NCBI RefSeq assembly: GCF_014905175.1
Contig: NC_057788.1
Span: 11,353,446 to 11,417,445, forward strand
Source: Aphidius gifuensis
Lineage: Eukaryota > Arthropoda > Insecta > Hymenoptera > Braconidae
Reading direction: 5' to 3'
Length of the DNA: 64,000 nt
Part shown: in pieces, positions 47,444 to 60,600 of the stretch
How positions within the stretch are numbered: position 1 is the first letter of the stretch
Layout: each line of letters opens with the position of its first letter
Notes under the pieces: model-generated
Seen by the model: only the letters and a program-made list of their open reading frames with translations
Database searches by the model: none
What the model was told of the DNA's origin: nothing
Made by a program: the position numbers and the translations under genes

Positions 47444-49489
47444 ATAATTGAAATAACGATACACCTTTTTCTTTAATCAGTTTTTTTGTTATAAGATGTT
47501 TTTTTGATTAATTAACTGTTAAAGATGGTCCTTTTTTTTGAGGTTAAACATAGGCTTTTATGGAAAATGATGTTTGGCTTTTCATAATACCCCATCGAAG
47601 TACTTGAAAAAATAATGCCATATTTACCAAAAACTAAAGGATAAAACTAGAAAAAAAGACGAAAAATCATCACCCAAATTTAGTATAGGTTTTAATATTC
47701 AATTTTAATTAATAGAGGATAATAAATTTTTGTCTTTGTCTAAATACTTCCAAAAATTCCGGTAGACTACAGTGAAAATTTAGATGAAATATAATAATAA
47801 TCATTATAATAAGTGGGAATTAGTCGCTTTAATGACGTCAGCTATGATTTTTACGATACCACTACAGTAATATTTGCTGCGGATTTCTCTCCGTGTATAA
47901 CTATTTTCACAATTTAAAGCCATTTTAAATGAAATATTATATAACAGAATAAATTTTCATAAATAAATCACAGTAATATGTATAGTAAAAATTGTTGATA
48001 AAATGAGTCTATTGACTCGTTGGTTTACAATGACATTAAATAAAAAAAAAAAAATTGTTCTTATATTATAGTGGCAGTAAATTTCTTTTTAAATTTAATT
48101 AATTACTCAAGTAATATATTTTTACATAAACAATAACTCTTCTTTCAAATGGACGCTAAAAAAAAAAAAAATTGTTATAAATAATTGTTAAATCATCTAA
48201 AACTTGTATAATTATATACTCAATAAAAATGACAATAATAATTTTATTTTGTTTCTGTAATGATCATGAATAAAATAATATAATAATTTTTATTAAAAAT
48301 AAAATAAATAAATACCAAATTATTTTATTTATTAACAATATTTTTAATTGTGATATTTTTTGTTCTTTCTTTTAATTATTTTTATATTTTTATAAACACA
48401 TATCGTTATGTTTTTTCTCATAGTTAACTTTTTTTTCTTCCTTACAAATTCAAGATAAAAAAAATAATGTTTCAGCAGAATTAGCGGCTATGGTGAAAAG
48501 TTAATTAAATACAATTATATATTTTTTTTATATAATAAATATATAACCCGCCACAATAAATTCCCTGCATTATCATTATTAATATTATATAGTTAGATAA
48601 GTTTGAAATTTGAATGATATTTATAATTTATTAAATAGAATAAATTGAAAAAATACTTAGTTAGATTTAACATTATTTATCAGCTCAAATTTTATCACCC
48701 ATTAATATTTTTCATGTCAACACTTGATTTTTTCTAGCAAATGTCAATAAAAAAAATAGACACAAATATTTATACATTTTTCATGATTATACTACGGCGT
48801 ATTTATTATTATAATAAATAAATTGGAAAATCAATAAATAATGTCACCAGTATTGTACACCAAGAATCAACGTCATTCGGCATGCTTTTAATTCAGTTTA
48901 ATATAATTTTATTGTATTTTATTGAAAGTGGATATATATATTATATTTATTTCAATCATTATAATATATTTATCATTATATATTTATTTATACAATGATA
49001 AATATATATATTTATTATTATTTATTTATATATATATTTACTATTATTTATTTATATTTATTTATATTTATCATTATATTTATCAATCATTTTTGATAAA
49101 CGAACGCTCGTTAACTCAATCAAATCAATTGATATTGCAATACTGATAATCTGATATTGATTGATTGATTGATCCAGTGGCTCGCTGGTGGAAGAATTAT
49201 CCCCCCAAATGTTCCGTAAATTCCCCGCCAAGATCCTGATTCCTGCCACAAAATATGTGACGGAATGTTTAATAATCCACTATAATATTCGAAAGTTCTA
49301 CCATATACAATTGTGAATTTTACAAAAACAGTCCGCCCCTTCTCTATTTTTTTTTTTTTTTTGATTGGATATGGTTGGATATGGTTGAATATAAGTGCTG
49401 TGAACATCGAAAATGGTTAACGAACCGAACAGATCAATTGTATATCATAATTTTCATGAGTCAAGAGTTCGGAAGCTAGACTTTATTTT
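47444..49489. other. Right part of block B and AT-rich intergenic sequence
   Basis: 47895-48150 is the block A/B 3' segment. 48500-48870 is AT-rich with no feature. 48930-49090 is a TATTTA/TATATT microsatellite-like tract with a self-complementary core (TTTATCATTATA/AATGATAAATA). 49160-49350 is less A/T-rich (GTGGCTCGCTGGTGG, CCCCCCAAATGTTCC, GCCAAGATCCTGATTCC) but has no recognised gene. Confidence 0.45.
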
Positions 49490-49565
49490 GCCTTCTTTGT
49501 TTTTCTGAAATATATTCCATAGCTAAGAAACATATTTCAGGAAAAAAAAAAAGGCAAATGAAGGC
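49490..49565. other. Imperfect 76-nt hairpin
   Basis: The left arm GCCTTCTTTGTTTTTCTGAA and right arm TTTCAGGAAAAA..GGCAAATGAAGGC pair with one or two bulges around a loop near CATAGCTAAG. The size suits a precursor microRNA or a small palindromic element. There is no evidence of expression. Confidence 0.4.
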
Positions 49566-49928
49566 TAACCGCTGCAAAAATGTAAATGATAAGCTTCACT
49601 GTGTTAAAAAAAACAACTACAGAAGAAATCGACTATAGTTTACAAAAATATCTGTCATAATTCATAAACTAAAACTACTTCATTCTAAAAACTGTGTCAG
49701 TATATCACGAATTGCATGTATCTTTTATAATTTGAAACTGAAAGTATTTCTAAGGTGAATCCATTTGTAAATATTGTGAGATAAAACAATAATAAAAAAG
49801 TTGTTATATTACATTTATCAAAAATGTGAATAGACATGAATAATGGATATGCATATAAAACTCGGTTTCATTGATAATTAAATTTTTTTATTGTTAAACT
49901 CTAATTACTAATCGTGCAGACACACTCC

Positions 49929-49990
49929 GGTGGAAATATTTCTCCGATCATTCTCCGGCATTCTCCGTCTTTTTTCAAAATTTTTTCCCG
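49929..49990 (+). mobile_element. Solo end of the foldback/MITE family
   Basis: GGTGGAAATATTTCTCCGAT, then TTCTCCGGCATTCTCCG, matches the terminal sequence of the 29189-30598 element. No partner end was found nearby, so it is a truncated copy. Confidence 0.55.
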
Positions 49991-50379
49991 CCCGGAAAAA
50001 ACCTATATATAAAAAAAAACCCAGTCTTAAGCCCGATCTCCACTCGCAAAGTTTTCGACCAAAGTTTTCGAAATTTATTACCAGAAACAACTTATAAAAC
50101 TTGTTTTTGGAACTCGGACTTAAATCGAAAACTTTACTACTGACAATGGACCTTGGTCTTTAATAGTGGACTGATAAGTGATAGTCAAAAAAGAATTTTT
50201 TGTGCGAGATTAAAAAAAATTAGAGATATGCGCATGCGTACTAGCCCTTACTTGGTTATCAATTCAGCTTATTATTTTAATTAATTCATTAACATTAGGA
50301 AAATAACAAGACAATGTAGATCAATTTCAGCAAATCAAACTCTACAAAATAAGGATTAAAAGCCCTGTGATAATTAATC

Positions 50380-51808
50380 AGATTTTTTAATTTTGTTTAG
50401 TTTGAAATATGGTTCTCTTTTGACTTCTTCAGCGCCTCACACGGTTGTCATGGCACTAGATATCTGACAACAGCTGGCAAGTTGGCAACTCTCTCTCTGC
50501 TTGATCAGATCACGTCGATTTCAGTCAGTTTCACGACTGACGGGAAATCAGAAGCACCACTTCATTTTGATTCGGAAAAAAAAAAATAAAAAAAAATTGC
50601 AAAAAGTTGTTTAGTGTGTGTTGTTTGGCAAGATCGCAATGTGTATACCTAGTTAAAAAAAAATAATAATAATAATTTTACAAACATACCTATATATATT
50701 AAATGAATTGATTTCTGTTTTTACAAAACCCCAGGTTATCATTAAATATAATTGACAGCAACAACTGTCAACCTGGGTAAATAAATAAAAATAAAATAAA
50801 TAAATAATCCACTCTGAAGCAATATATTCATTGTTGATTTTTTATATTTTACACATTTTATTTATTTTAATTTTACAATAACTACTAACGTCACTGGATA
50901 AATAATTTGTCGTCACGAGATTCAATTTGTTTGATCTTGATATACGCATTGCCTTGACAAATAATTAACTTAAAAAAATTGAATAACAAGTTAAATAACA
51001 ACAGTGTTCAAATATTAATAATAAAAACAAATAAACCCCGAATAAGTCAATAATTTATACAACATAATTTATTAATTTTTTTAAAGGATATTAATAATTG
51101 AATGGTAAGTTAAATTTACAAAATAATATTTTTTTATTGAATTGCGTAACAGTAGGGTTTAATAAACGATAGGTTATACTAATTGATTATTCAACGTCAA
51201 AAAATCATAATAGTTATAATTCTACAATTATTTTATTACACATTTAAATGACATCTCTACATTTTTTATTGAAAATTTATTTTATTCATCAGTCATAATC
51301 AAGTATCATTAATGTTATTATAAATTTTTTTTTATTTATTTTACAACACAAACATACACACTCAAAAGTAAAGGATTATTGACTCTTTTTTACACACACA
51401 TATTTTTTAAGGATGAATGATTCATAACCCCTTTGGTTTGTAAAAGTTTCTTTTTTTTTTTTTTATTTCACTTCAAGATGACTTATCCACGTCATATTGT
51501 GGAATTTTTTTTTTCTTGTTAATGAATAAATTCTAGAATTTAAATCTCTTGTTATGATTCATATAAATATTTATAAATAAAAAAAAAGTTTTACCTTTTT
51601 TTTATTAATTTTAAAAAGTGTGTCAGTTGAGTGTGTTTAGTTGGTTGATCATTCAAACGTATGTTAGTTTTTTTTAATTTATTTTTAATATTTTCTCTCT
51701 CTCTTGTTCTAATTGCTAGGTTAGGTAAATAATGACAATAACATTTAAATAAAGCTATTAATATTGTTAATTTTTTTTTGTAGATTTTTGATTTTTAAAA
51801 TATAAATC
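50380..51808 (+). promoter_or_regulatory. Putative promoter and 5'UTR (with intron) of Mo25
   Basis: 50480-50560 is less A/T-rich and has CTCTCTCTCTG, then two Inr-like TCAGT words (GATTTCAGTCAGTTTCACGA), a plausible transcription start. An acceptor at 51782-51783 (TTTTTTTTTGTAG) precedes the ATG by 25 bases and suggests a 5'UTR intron of about 1.1 kb. The donor was not placed with certainty. The intron is AT-rich with no other feature. Confidence 0.4.
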
Positions 51809-53317
51809 ATGCCTCTGTTCGGAAAATCACAAAAAAGTCCGGCTGAGGTTGTTAAGGCCCTGAAAGAAGCGGTCAATGCACTGGAGCGTGGAGAAAAAAA
51901 AGTTGAAAAGGTATTAATTATTAATTATTTTCTCTTGTATTACTTATTAAAATTATTTTTTTTTTTTTTAGGCTCAAGAAGATGTTAGTAAAAATCTTGT
52001 TCACATAAAAAATATGCTTTATGGAACTGCTGAAACAGAGCCACAAGCTGATATTGTTGTTGCTCAACTTGCCCAAGAATTGTACAACAGTAATTTATTA
52101 CTAATGCTTGTACAAAATTTAAGTCGTATTGATTTTGAGGTATATTATTATAAATATTACAAATTATTTTATATATTTATTTCTAATTTTTTTTTGTGTA
52201 TTATCTCAATTAGGGTAAGAAGGATGTCGCTCAAGTATTTAATAATATATTGCGACGACAAATTGGCACAAGATCACCAACTGTTGAATATATCTGCACA
52301 AAACCAGAAATATTATTTACACTTATGTCTGGGTAAGATACTTGCCAATTCAATTGATGATTAAATATTTAAACTATTGTTTTTTATAATAAAAATTGAA
52401 AAATTAATTTAATCATTTTATTTTTATAGTTATGAACATCAGGATATTGCATTAAATTGTGGTACAATGTTGAGAGAATGTGCACGATATGAAGCACTTG
52501 CTAAAATTATGATTTATTCTGAGGATTTTTATAATTTCTTTAGATACGTTGAGGTATCAACATTTGACATTGCATCTGATGCATTTTCTACTTTCAAGGT
52601 AATATACATTATTTATAAAAGGTGATTATTTTAATTGTTTAATTTTATTATTTATTGCAGGAATTATTGACAAGGCATAAAATACTGAGTGCTGAATTTT
52701 TAGAAGTCAATTATGATAAAGTATTTTCACATTATCAAAGGTTGTTGAACTCGGAAAACTACGTAACTCGTCGACAGAGTTTAAAACTACTGGGGGAATT
52801 ATTACTTGATCGACACAATTTTGCTGTAAATTAATTCATTCATTATTTATTATCATATTACAATTATTTCCTTGTTTAATTTGATTAAAAATAATCAATT
52901 TTTATAATGATTTATTTATTTTTTTATTATGCTTTTTCAAGGTCATGACCCGATATATATCGAATCCAGATAATTTAAAATTAATGATGAACATGCTTAA
53001 GGAAAAATCACGCAATATACAATTTGAAGCCTTCCACGTATTCAAGGTAATTTATTAATTAGTTAAAAAAGATATTTCTATTGTCAAAAAATGTCTAGCA
53101 ATTTTTATTAAATTTTTTTCTTTTTGATTTTTAGGTATTTGTTGCAAATCCAAATAAACCAAAACCAATATTGGATATATTATTACGCAATCAAGAAAAA
53201 TTGATTGAGTTTTTAACTCGCTTCCATACAGACAGATCAGAAGATGAACAATTTAATGATGAAAAAGCATATCTTATTAAACAGATCAAAGAATTAAAGT
53301 CTGTCCATGAAAATTAA
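51809..53317 (+). CDS. Mo25: Mo25 / CAB39, scaffold activator of the LKB1-STRAD kinase complex
   Basis: Seven exons (51809-51910, 51972-52139, 52214-52332, 52430-52598, 52661-52825, 52942-53046, 53135-53317) join in phase to 336 residues, the normal length. The start MPLFGKSQKSPAEVVKALKE is diagnostic. Conserved segments include LRRQIGTRSPTVEYICTKPE, LNCGTMLRECARYEALAKIM, FYNFFRYVEVSTFDIASDAF, KLLGELLLDRHNF and [20 protein letters not shown]. The protein is an all-helical ARM/HEAT-like repeat that locks STRAD in its active form and stimulates LKB1 and GCK-family kinases (cell polarity, energy sensing). The last residues (LKSVHEN) fit the family. The gene converges on asp. Confidence 0.97.
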
Positions 53318-54600
53318 AAATCAATTGTTTTTTTTTCTTCTTTTTTTCTTTTTTAAGTTTTAACAATTTACAATTTTGAGGATTATTTTTTTTTTTTTGT
53401 TTTTTTTCACTGTAGTTGTAAATAAAATTTACATCCAGATTTAATTAATTAATTTACTACTGTATAATACAGACTCAAAACAACGTATGACATACTCCAA
53501 CGTAAAAAAATAATTTTATGCAAAAAAACCACGAGAAACATAATGAAATTTATTAGTAAAAAAAAAAAAAGAAAAAATTTATTACGAATGATTAATCTAA
53601 AAAAATAAACGTAAATTAAATCGAATAATACTAGCCTAGTATGGCAGCTACAATAAAATTAAAAATAAAAAAAAAAAACAAATTTATATTGATAATAACT
53701 AATGAATAATTGCCTCGTATAAAATAATTAGTTGCAACGATGATAGCGGTTTAGTGATATCGCATATGTTGCGTTTTGTGATAACAAAGAATAAGGATAT
53801 ATTTTTTTTTTTTTTCTAATCACCTTGATTAATAATAATAAATGAATAAATAATAGCCCTGGCAAGCATTTTTAATTAAAAACAATAAATTATATTATTA
53901 ATACTAGAAAGAAAAAAAAATAGAACGTAATAAATTTATTTATAACAAAATCAAATGTTAATTAAAAGAAAATTTATAGTTGAATTTTTGTTATTGTTAA
54001 AAAGAAAAATAAATACCAATCAAATATTGAAAAAAAAAACATAAACTAAAATATAATATGCATGCATATAATAATGATAATAAAATGTAGCTGCTATACT
54101 TTGATTTTAATTTCAATTTTTAATTAATTAATTAAATTAAAAATTTATTTGACAAAAAACAACAACACGCTGCATATGTATTAATTATATCAAATATAAA
54201 TAAATTAAATAAACAAGCAACAATGCTTTATGCTTAAAAACAATAAAGAAAAGATGAAAAAATAAAAAATATTGTAATCCAATATATAATATATGTATAG
54301 AATTGACTGTTAATGAAAATGTAACGCCAAAATAATGATTATTGTTTTATTATTATATTTATTGCAATAAAAGTATTATTAAAAAAGGGATTACGTAAAA
54401 AATTTATAATATATATTTTTTTTTTTTTACATTCACAACTGCAAGAAATAAAAAAAAACCAAACATTCCACTGGTAATTAACAAAGTTTTTCGATCAATA
54501 TAATAATAAATATTAAAAAAAAAAAGAAAAAAACATTCCAATTAATTATTAGATAAACTAAAATATTATAATATTTATAAATATTTAAAAATAAAAAAAA
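53318..54600. other. 3'UTRs of Mo25 and asp
   Basis: The two genes converge here. An AATAAA lies near 53422 (GTAAATAAAATTT) for Mo25. The rest is AT-rich with many A/T homopolymer runs and no recognised gene. Confidence 0.5.
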
Positions 54601-57600
54601 TCATTGAAATCCTTGTGTTATTTTAAATTTGGCCATTAGGGCACTTATGGCATGATGAATTGTTGTAAAAATACGTGGACGTTTTGTTACAAATCCCCAG
54701 TCAGGTCTTGTGTTTGGTAATAAAATTGTTTTTTCAACTGACATTGTTCTTTTACCACCAGAAATTGTTAATTGTCCATTTGCTTTTCCATTGTTATATT
54801 TAACAGCTGTACCACAAATATTTTTAATAAGCCAAATTGTACGTTGATTATTAATAATTTCTTGGGCAAAATTATCATCACCAGCAATTAACCATAATAA
54901 TGTTGCAAGATGAAGAAATAATTCATGTTCACGTTTTATTGTTGCATTTAATAATCTAGCAATTGTTTCCATGTAATATATTTCTCTTGTATAATGTGAT
55001 GTTGTTGGTAATTTTGTTAATGTTATTAATATATTTGTACAACGTAAACAAACATCCATCCATGGTAATGAACGATTTGATTCTTCTAATATTGTATATA
55101 TTTTTTCAACCAAACTATTTTCACAAAATGACAAACATCCAGATGGTGATAAACGTGTTAATGTATCAATACAAGCTAATCCCATTGATAAATGACCAAC
55201 TGAATTATAATTTTGTAATACAATCATTGCATCACGTAGTTTATTTTCAACACTTGATGATGGTTTTGCTAATTCAGTTGCTTTTTTAGAACGTTCACGA
55301 AGTTTTGCAATTATTGGTGATTCAATTTTACGTATTTTATAACCACGCCATATTGATTGTATCAATATAACACTTTTTATTATTTTTTTTAATTTTTGTT
55401 TTTCAATATTGTCCAGCTGTCGTTTATTTAACCACCAATTTTCAATTTTTAATACAGCATATTTATGTTTTTTTAATAATTCATTTTGACATTTTTTCTT
55501 ATAAATATAACGCCATAATATTTGAATTTTTATTACTGATTTTTTTAAATTATTATAATCATTGTGTATTTTTTTGGCAATTTTGTAGGCTCTATATCTT
55601 TGTTGAATAATTATTATTGATTTTTGTTTTAATTTAAAATCATTTTGACATTTTTCAGTTAATTTTTTTAATCGCCACCAATTTTGTATCACAGATGCTG
55701 CTTTTTCACATTTTTCTTTGTGTAATTTAACACGTATTTGTTGCTGAATTGAGATGATACTTGCATAAAATTTGATGTAATTTTTACGAATTTTTTGACC
55801 AGTTAATTTGGCACGATAACGTTGTTGTATATTTATTGTTGATTTTTTAAGTGCCAAATAATGAGCTCTTGTTTGTCGAGAAATTAAAAATGTTCTCCAA
55901 TAATTTTGTATAATTATAACAGATTTTTTTATTTTGTTATAATTTCTTTGAGCTTTTATCATTCGCCATTGTGACTGTAGACAAATAGAAGCTTGATAAA
56001 GTTGTTGATACTCTTGATGACATTTTTTTGCTAGAATTTTGGCTCTCCATTTTCGTTGAATCTTGACAACAGCATCACGAAGATTCAGGAACGATTGCCT
56101 TGACTCTCTGGCTTCAATTGTTGCTCGATATTTTCTTTGAATAAATACAACAGCAAGTTTATGTTTTTCATATGCTCTTTTTGCAACAATCATTTGCCAA
56201 TCTTCTTGTATAACAATACATGCTTTTCGCTATTGAATATAATTATTTAATACTAATCTACCAACTTTTTTAGCTCTCCAAATTTTTTGCAATTTAATTG
56301 CCAATTGTTGAAGAAGTTTGTAATCTTTTTGAACTCGACAAGCTAATTTTGTTGCTCTGTATTTTTGTTGAATCATTGAAGCTGCATTTTTTTGTTTAAC
56401 AAATTGTCTTCTTGCTAATAACATTTTCCAATTTGCTTGAAGATAAATACAAGATTTACGAATATTTTGATAATTCATTTGTTCTTGTTTACAAAGTTTA
56501 TTTGCTCTCCAACGATTTTGTAAATTAACAACAGTTTTATGAAGTTTCAAATATTCATTTCTAACTTCTCTTGCTTTAACAGTAGCCCGATATTTTCTTT
56601 CAATAATCAAAGTTGCATAATGAATTTTAATATAATTTTCTTGTATTTCTTTTCCAATTTTTTTAGCTCTCCATTTTCTTTGTGTTTTAATTATTATTTC
56701 AAGAATATCTTGATATGTTTTTTTAGCTTCACGAGCTGCAATTGTTGCTCTATATTTTCTTTGAAAAATTATAACAGCTGAACGTTGTTTATTATAATAA
56801 TTTTTAATCTCAGTACCAATTTTATAAGCTCGCCATTTTCTTTGGATTATTATTGCAGCTTTATGACGTTTTAATTTTTCTAAATAGCTTCTTTGAACTT
56901 GTACCATTCGTAGTTGACTTTGAAATTTAATAATAAACATTTTTATTCTTTGATATTCTTGTGATTCTTTTCTTGATAAAAGCTCAGCACGCCAATGGTT
57001 TTGTATCACCATTGTTGCATTTTTAATTTCAAGATACTTTGAACGATAATACCAAGTTTTCTTCAAACATCTCCACCAGCTTTGGATACAAACTGCTGAT
57101 TTTTTCATTGCAAGATACTCCAGATGAATTGATTTTGATTTTTTAATATTTCTATACCATCTTTGAATCTTCAAAGCACTCTCTTTCATTGAGGAATATT
57201 TTTTCTTGCTCAATTTCATTCTCCAATTTTTCTGTATAATTACTACAGCTTTTTTCAATGAGTTATAATTTTTTTGTGCTATCTGTTTGTTAATGATTGC
57301 TCTGAACCAGCTCTGAATGACAATAGCACTGTTTCTTTTTTGTTTATAATCATTTTGAATTTTAACACATCTCCACCAGGTCTGAATGACAATTGACGAA
57401 TTGCAAACTTTCTTGAAATACAAGACATGATTTTTCGTCTCATGATGACGTCTCCAAGCTCGTTGAATGACTATTACATTTTTTTTAACATTTAAAAATT
57501 CATTACGTTGTGATTCTAGTAGCTTTAAACGAATCCACCATGAAGCAATAATTCTAGCAGCACTTTTTTGAATAACAAAATTATTTCTAACTTTTTTCAT

Positions 57601-60600
57601 TTGAGCAACAATTCGCCACCAGCTTTGAATAATTTTTGTGGCTTCTTGCTTTTTCATGTATAATGATTTTGTAATTTTCATTGACTTATTAGCTCTCCAT
57701 CTTGATTGAACAAATAATACAGTTGTTTTTAGTTTTTGGTAATTGTTAAATTGTCTTTTTGATGCTGAGGCATTTCTCCACCATAGCTGAATTAAATTAA
57801 CAGACTTTAGAATATTATTGTATTTTTTTTGTTCAATTAGCATCATACGAGTTGCTCGCCAATGTTTCTGAATAGTAACAATTGCATTTTTCTTTGCTTC
57901 AAGCTGCTGACAATATGGTCGAGTTACTCGAAGTCTTCTAAACCATTTTTGAATAACAACAACAGCTTTTTGAGTATCCAAAAATTCATGTCTAAGTTTT
58001 AACATAATTTTTCTTTGTCTCCAACAAGCTTGAATAATTTTTGCTGCATTATTTTTCTTAATAATTTCAGTTTGACGTTGATTATTCAGTGTTTTCATTA
58101 ATTGACGTGCCTTGAAACTTCTCCAAGAACATTGAATAACAATAGCAGCATTTAATTTTCTATTTTTCAAAAAATTACGTATTTTAATATACCATAATTT
58201 TGATCGCCACCATTTTTGTATAATCATTGCTGATTTTGAAAATCTTGGTGCTTGAAATTTATAAATTATTTGCCAAAGAAGTGATAATGTTTTTTCACGA
58301 TGACCATCAGCAACTGCTTTAGCATCAATATGTCCAGCAATAATATAACCAGAATCACGTAATGCTGTTAATGCTAGTTCAGCATTATGAATTTTTTGTA
58401 AACGTGATATTGCTGGTACACGACAACGACATGTTAATGTTTTAAGTCCAGTTATTAATTCCATAACACGACATAATCTAACACCATCACGTAAATCAAC
58501 TGATAAATCTTTTACAGCATAATCATATTCATCAATATATGTTTGTTTTTGTGTAACAATATAACCATGTGTTCTTAATATTTTTGTTATATCACCAACA
58601 CCACTCAATGTTTCACGTGAAAATGTCAATAATATTTCTCGACTTTCTTTGTATGTTGCTTTTTTATGAAAAAGACATGGATCATGACCAATTAATTTAT
58701 TATTTTTTGCATAATCAACAAAATAAACAAATAATAAAAATTTTTTAACAATAAATTTGTTTAAATTTGGTAAAAATGATGATAATTTAAGTGTCGTTAA
58801 TGGATGTGAATGTTTTTGTTGTATGAATGGATCATTAAAAAATCTTGTTAATAAAAATTTTGTTAATCCAATTAAATCATTATTTGAATTAAGTGGTATT
58901 GTTTCACCATAAATAACTTCAAGACCAATTCTTAGCCATAACGGATTATAACTTAATAAAAGTTCAAGTATTATTTTTTGTAATCCAATATCACGATTAA
59001 GATCACGATCTTGTCTAACAACAAATATACCACGTTCAACAAGTCCAGCTGTTGATGATAATACTTTTCTAACTTCAGCACGTGTAAAAATAGCAAGTGC
59101 TGCTTTTCTTAATGTATTTAATCTTGTATTTGTATGATATCTTGCTGATACAGCTTCTTTTGTTTCAGCAAGTGTTATATTATCTTTTAATCTTGATGAT
59201 TGCCATACTTTAGCAATATCAATTTTAACTGTATCAATATCAGTATTTAAATGTTCAGGTGGTGTTAATAATTCATTAAGCCATTTTTTAAATTCCATTT
59301 CTTGTTGAAATATCCATTTTTCATCATAATAAAGTGTACTTGCTAAAAATGGATCCTCAGTCATTGTTGCAGCAAATGGATCTGGATTATGAAATATAAA
59401 TTCATTTGGATCATACATTTTAACAATTGTTTCTTTCTTTTGTGGTTTTACAACTGTTTTATTTAAACCAGCTAATGATAATTTTTTTATTCTAACTGGT
59501 GGTATTGTACATCCACCTCCAGGACTTTTTCTAATTGAATTATTAACAATTGATTTTTTTTTAATAACTGAATGTTGTAATATTGATTTTTCTTTATTTA
59601 TTTTTAATGTTTTTTTTGGTGATATTCGTTTGATAGACGTTGATGTTGATGTTGTAGATGATCGTTTTATAGACATTGATTTTTTAATATTAACTCTTTT
59701 TGTTGGTGATATTTCAAAACAAAATGCTGATTGATTTGATGATGAATAATTTAATGTTCTTGTAAATGTTTGTGTTGTAAATGTAACTTGTTCTTCAATA
59801 ATTTTATCAAGACCATTACATTTACTACGAAATACAGATGATGATGCTTGCTGTTGCAGTTGTTGTTGTTGTTGATGTTGATGATGATAAGCTGTATCTT
59901 GATTTTTAACCCAAAGATCAGCTTCAAGAACATCTCTAACTGATACATTTTCACCATACTGATATCGAGATACAGGTGATGATGATATTGGAGTTGCTGG
60001 TATAATCAATGAATCCATACCTTTAACTGGTGATATTTTGCCAAAATTATCAACAAGTTTATTTGGTTGTAAATTGATACTGGTTGGTCTTATTGGTGAT
60101 TTATCATACTCAAATGTTTCATTATTATTTACAACAACATCAGATGAATTTATTTCAAATGTTGTATTTCCAATTGATTTATCTGTATCGCTTTTTTGTC
60201 CAGTTGAACATGCATTTATTGATAATCTATTTGTTTTAATTGGTGTCACAAAATTTGCTAAATTATCAATCATCATTGAAAAATCAGAATGTGTTGCTTT
60301 AAATGTTGTTGGTTCTGGTGAATATGAACGATAATCATCATCGTAAATTTCTTCTTCAACTTCCTTAGTTGTACATTTATATTTACAAAATTTTGGATTT
60401 TGATTAACATATGTTTCACGACGTGGATCAACATCACTATCATCAAATGGTGATGGTAATTCATGATGAATATTTGGATGTACAAATGTCTCACGACGTA
60501 GTTGATATTCATGATTATTATTTGGTGATGTTATACCATTACCAGGAGAAAATTTTATGTCTGATGTTATTGTTGATTTAACACGATTATTATCATTTTT

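Larger units (their letters stand above)
44260..48180. repeat. Block B, diverged copy of block A (about 33470-40985)
   Basis: Matching landmarks in the same order: ATTTTACAATGTTGTTTAT (44499; 33546), GGCTTTCTAT..TTCGACTTT (44845; 33961), coiled-coil remnant (46458-46620; 37500-37640), hairpin-bearing upstream region (46640-46967; 37650-37998), 160-bp element (46968; 37999 and 39564), broken eIF5A start (47219; 39819), 3' segment (47895-48150; 40737-40985). Block B lacks the six-copy tandem array, the SINE candidate and the fumarase pseudogene, and it carries its own insertions (ValRS fragment, dispersed repeat). Confidence 0.8.

Noticed and set aside
48922..49146. 74-codon open frame rich in Ile and Tyr
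   Set aside because: It is a translation of a TATTTA/TATATT microsatellite-like tract.
54601..56193. Treating the 530-codon frame after the asp stop as a separate gene
   Set aside because: It is in the same frame, continues the same IQ array without a promoter or intron, and begins mid-repeat, so it is the asp C-terminus.
59751..60512. Histidine- and asparagine-rich open frames within the asp gene
   Set aside because: They are out-of-frame readings of the Ser/Asn/Gln-rich asp linker, with the composition expected from that codon bias.
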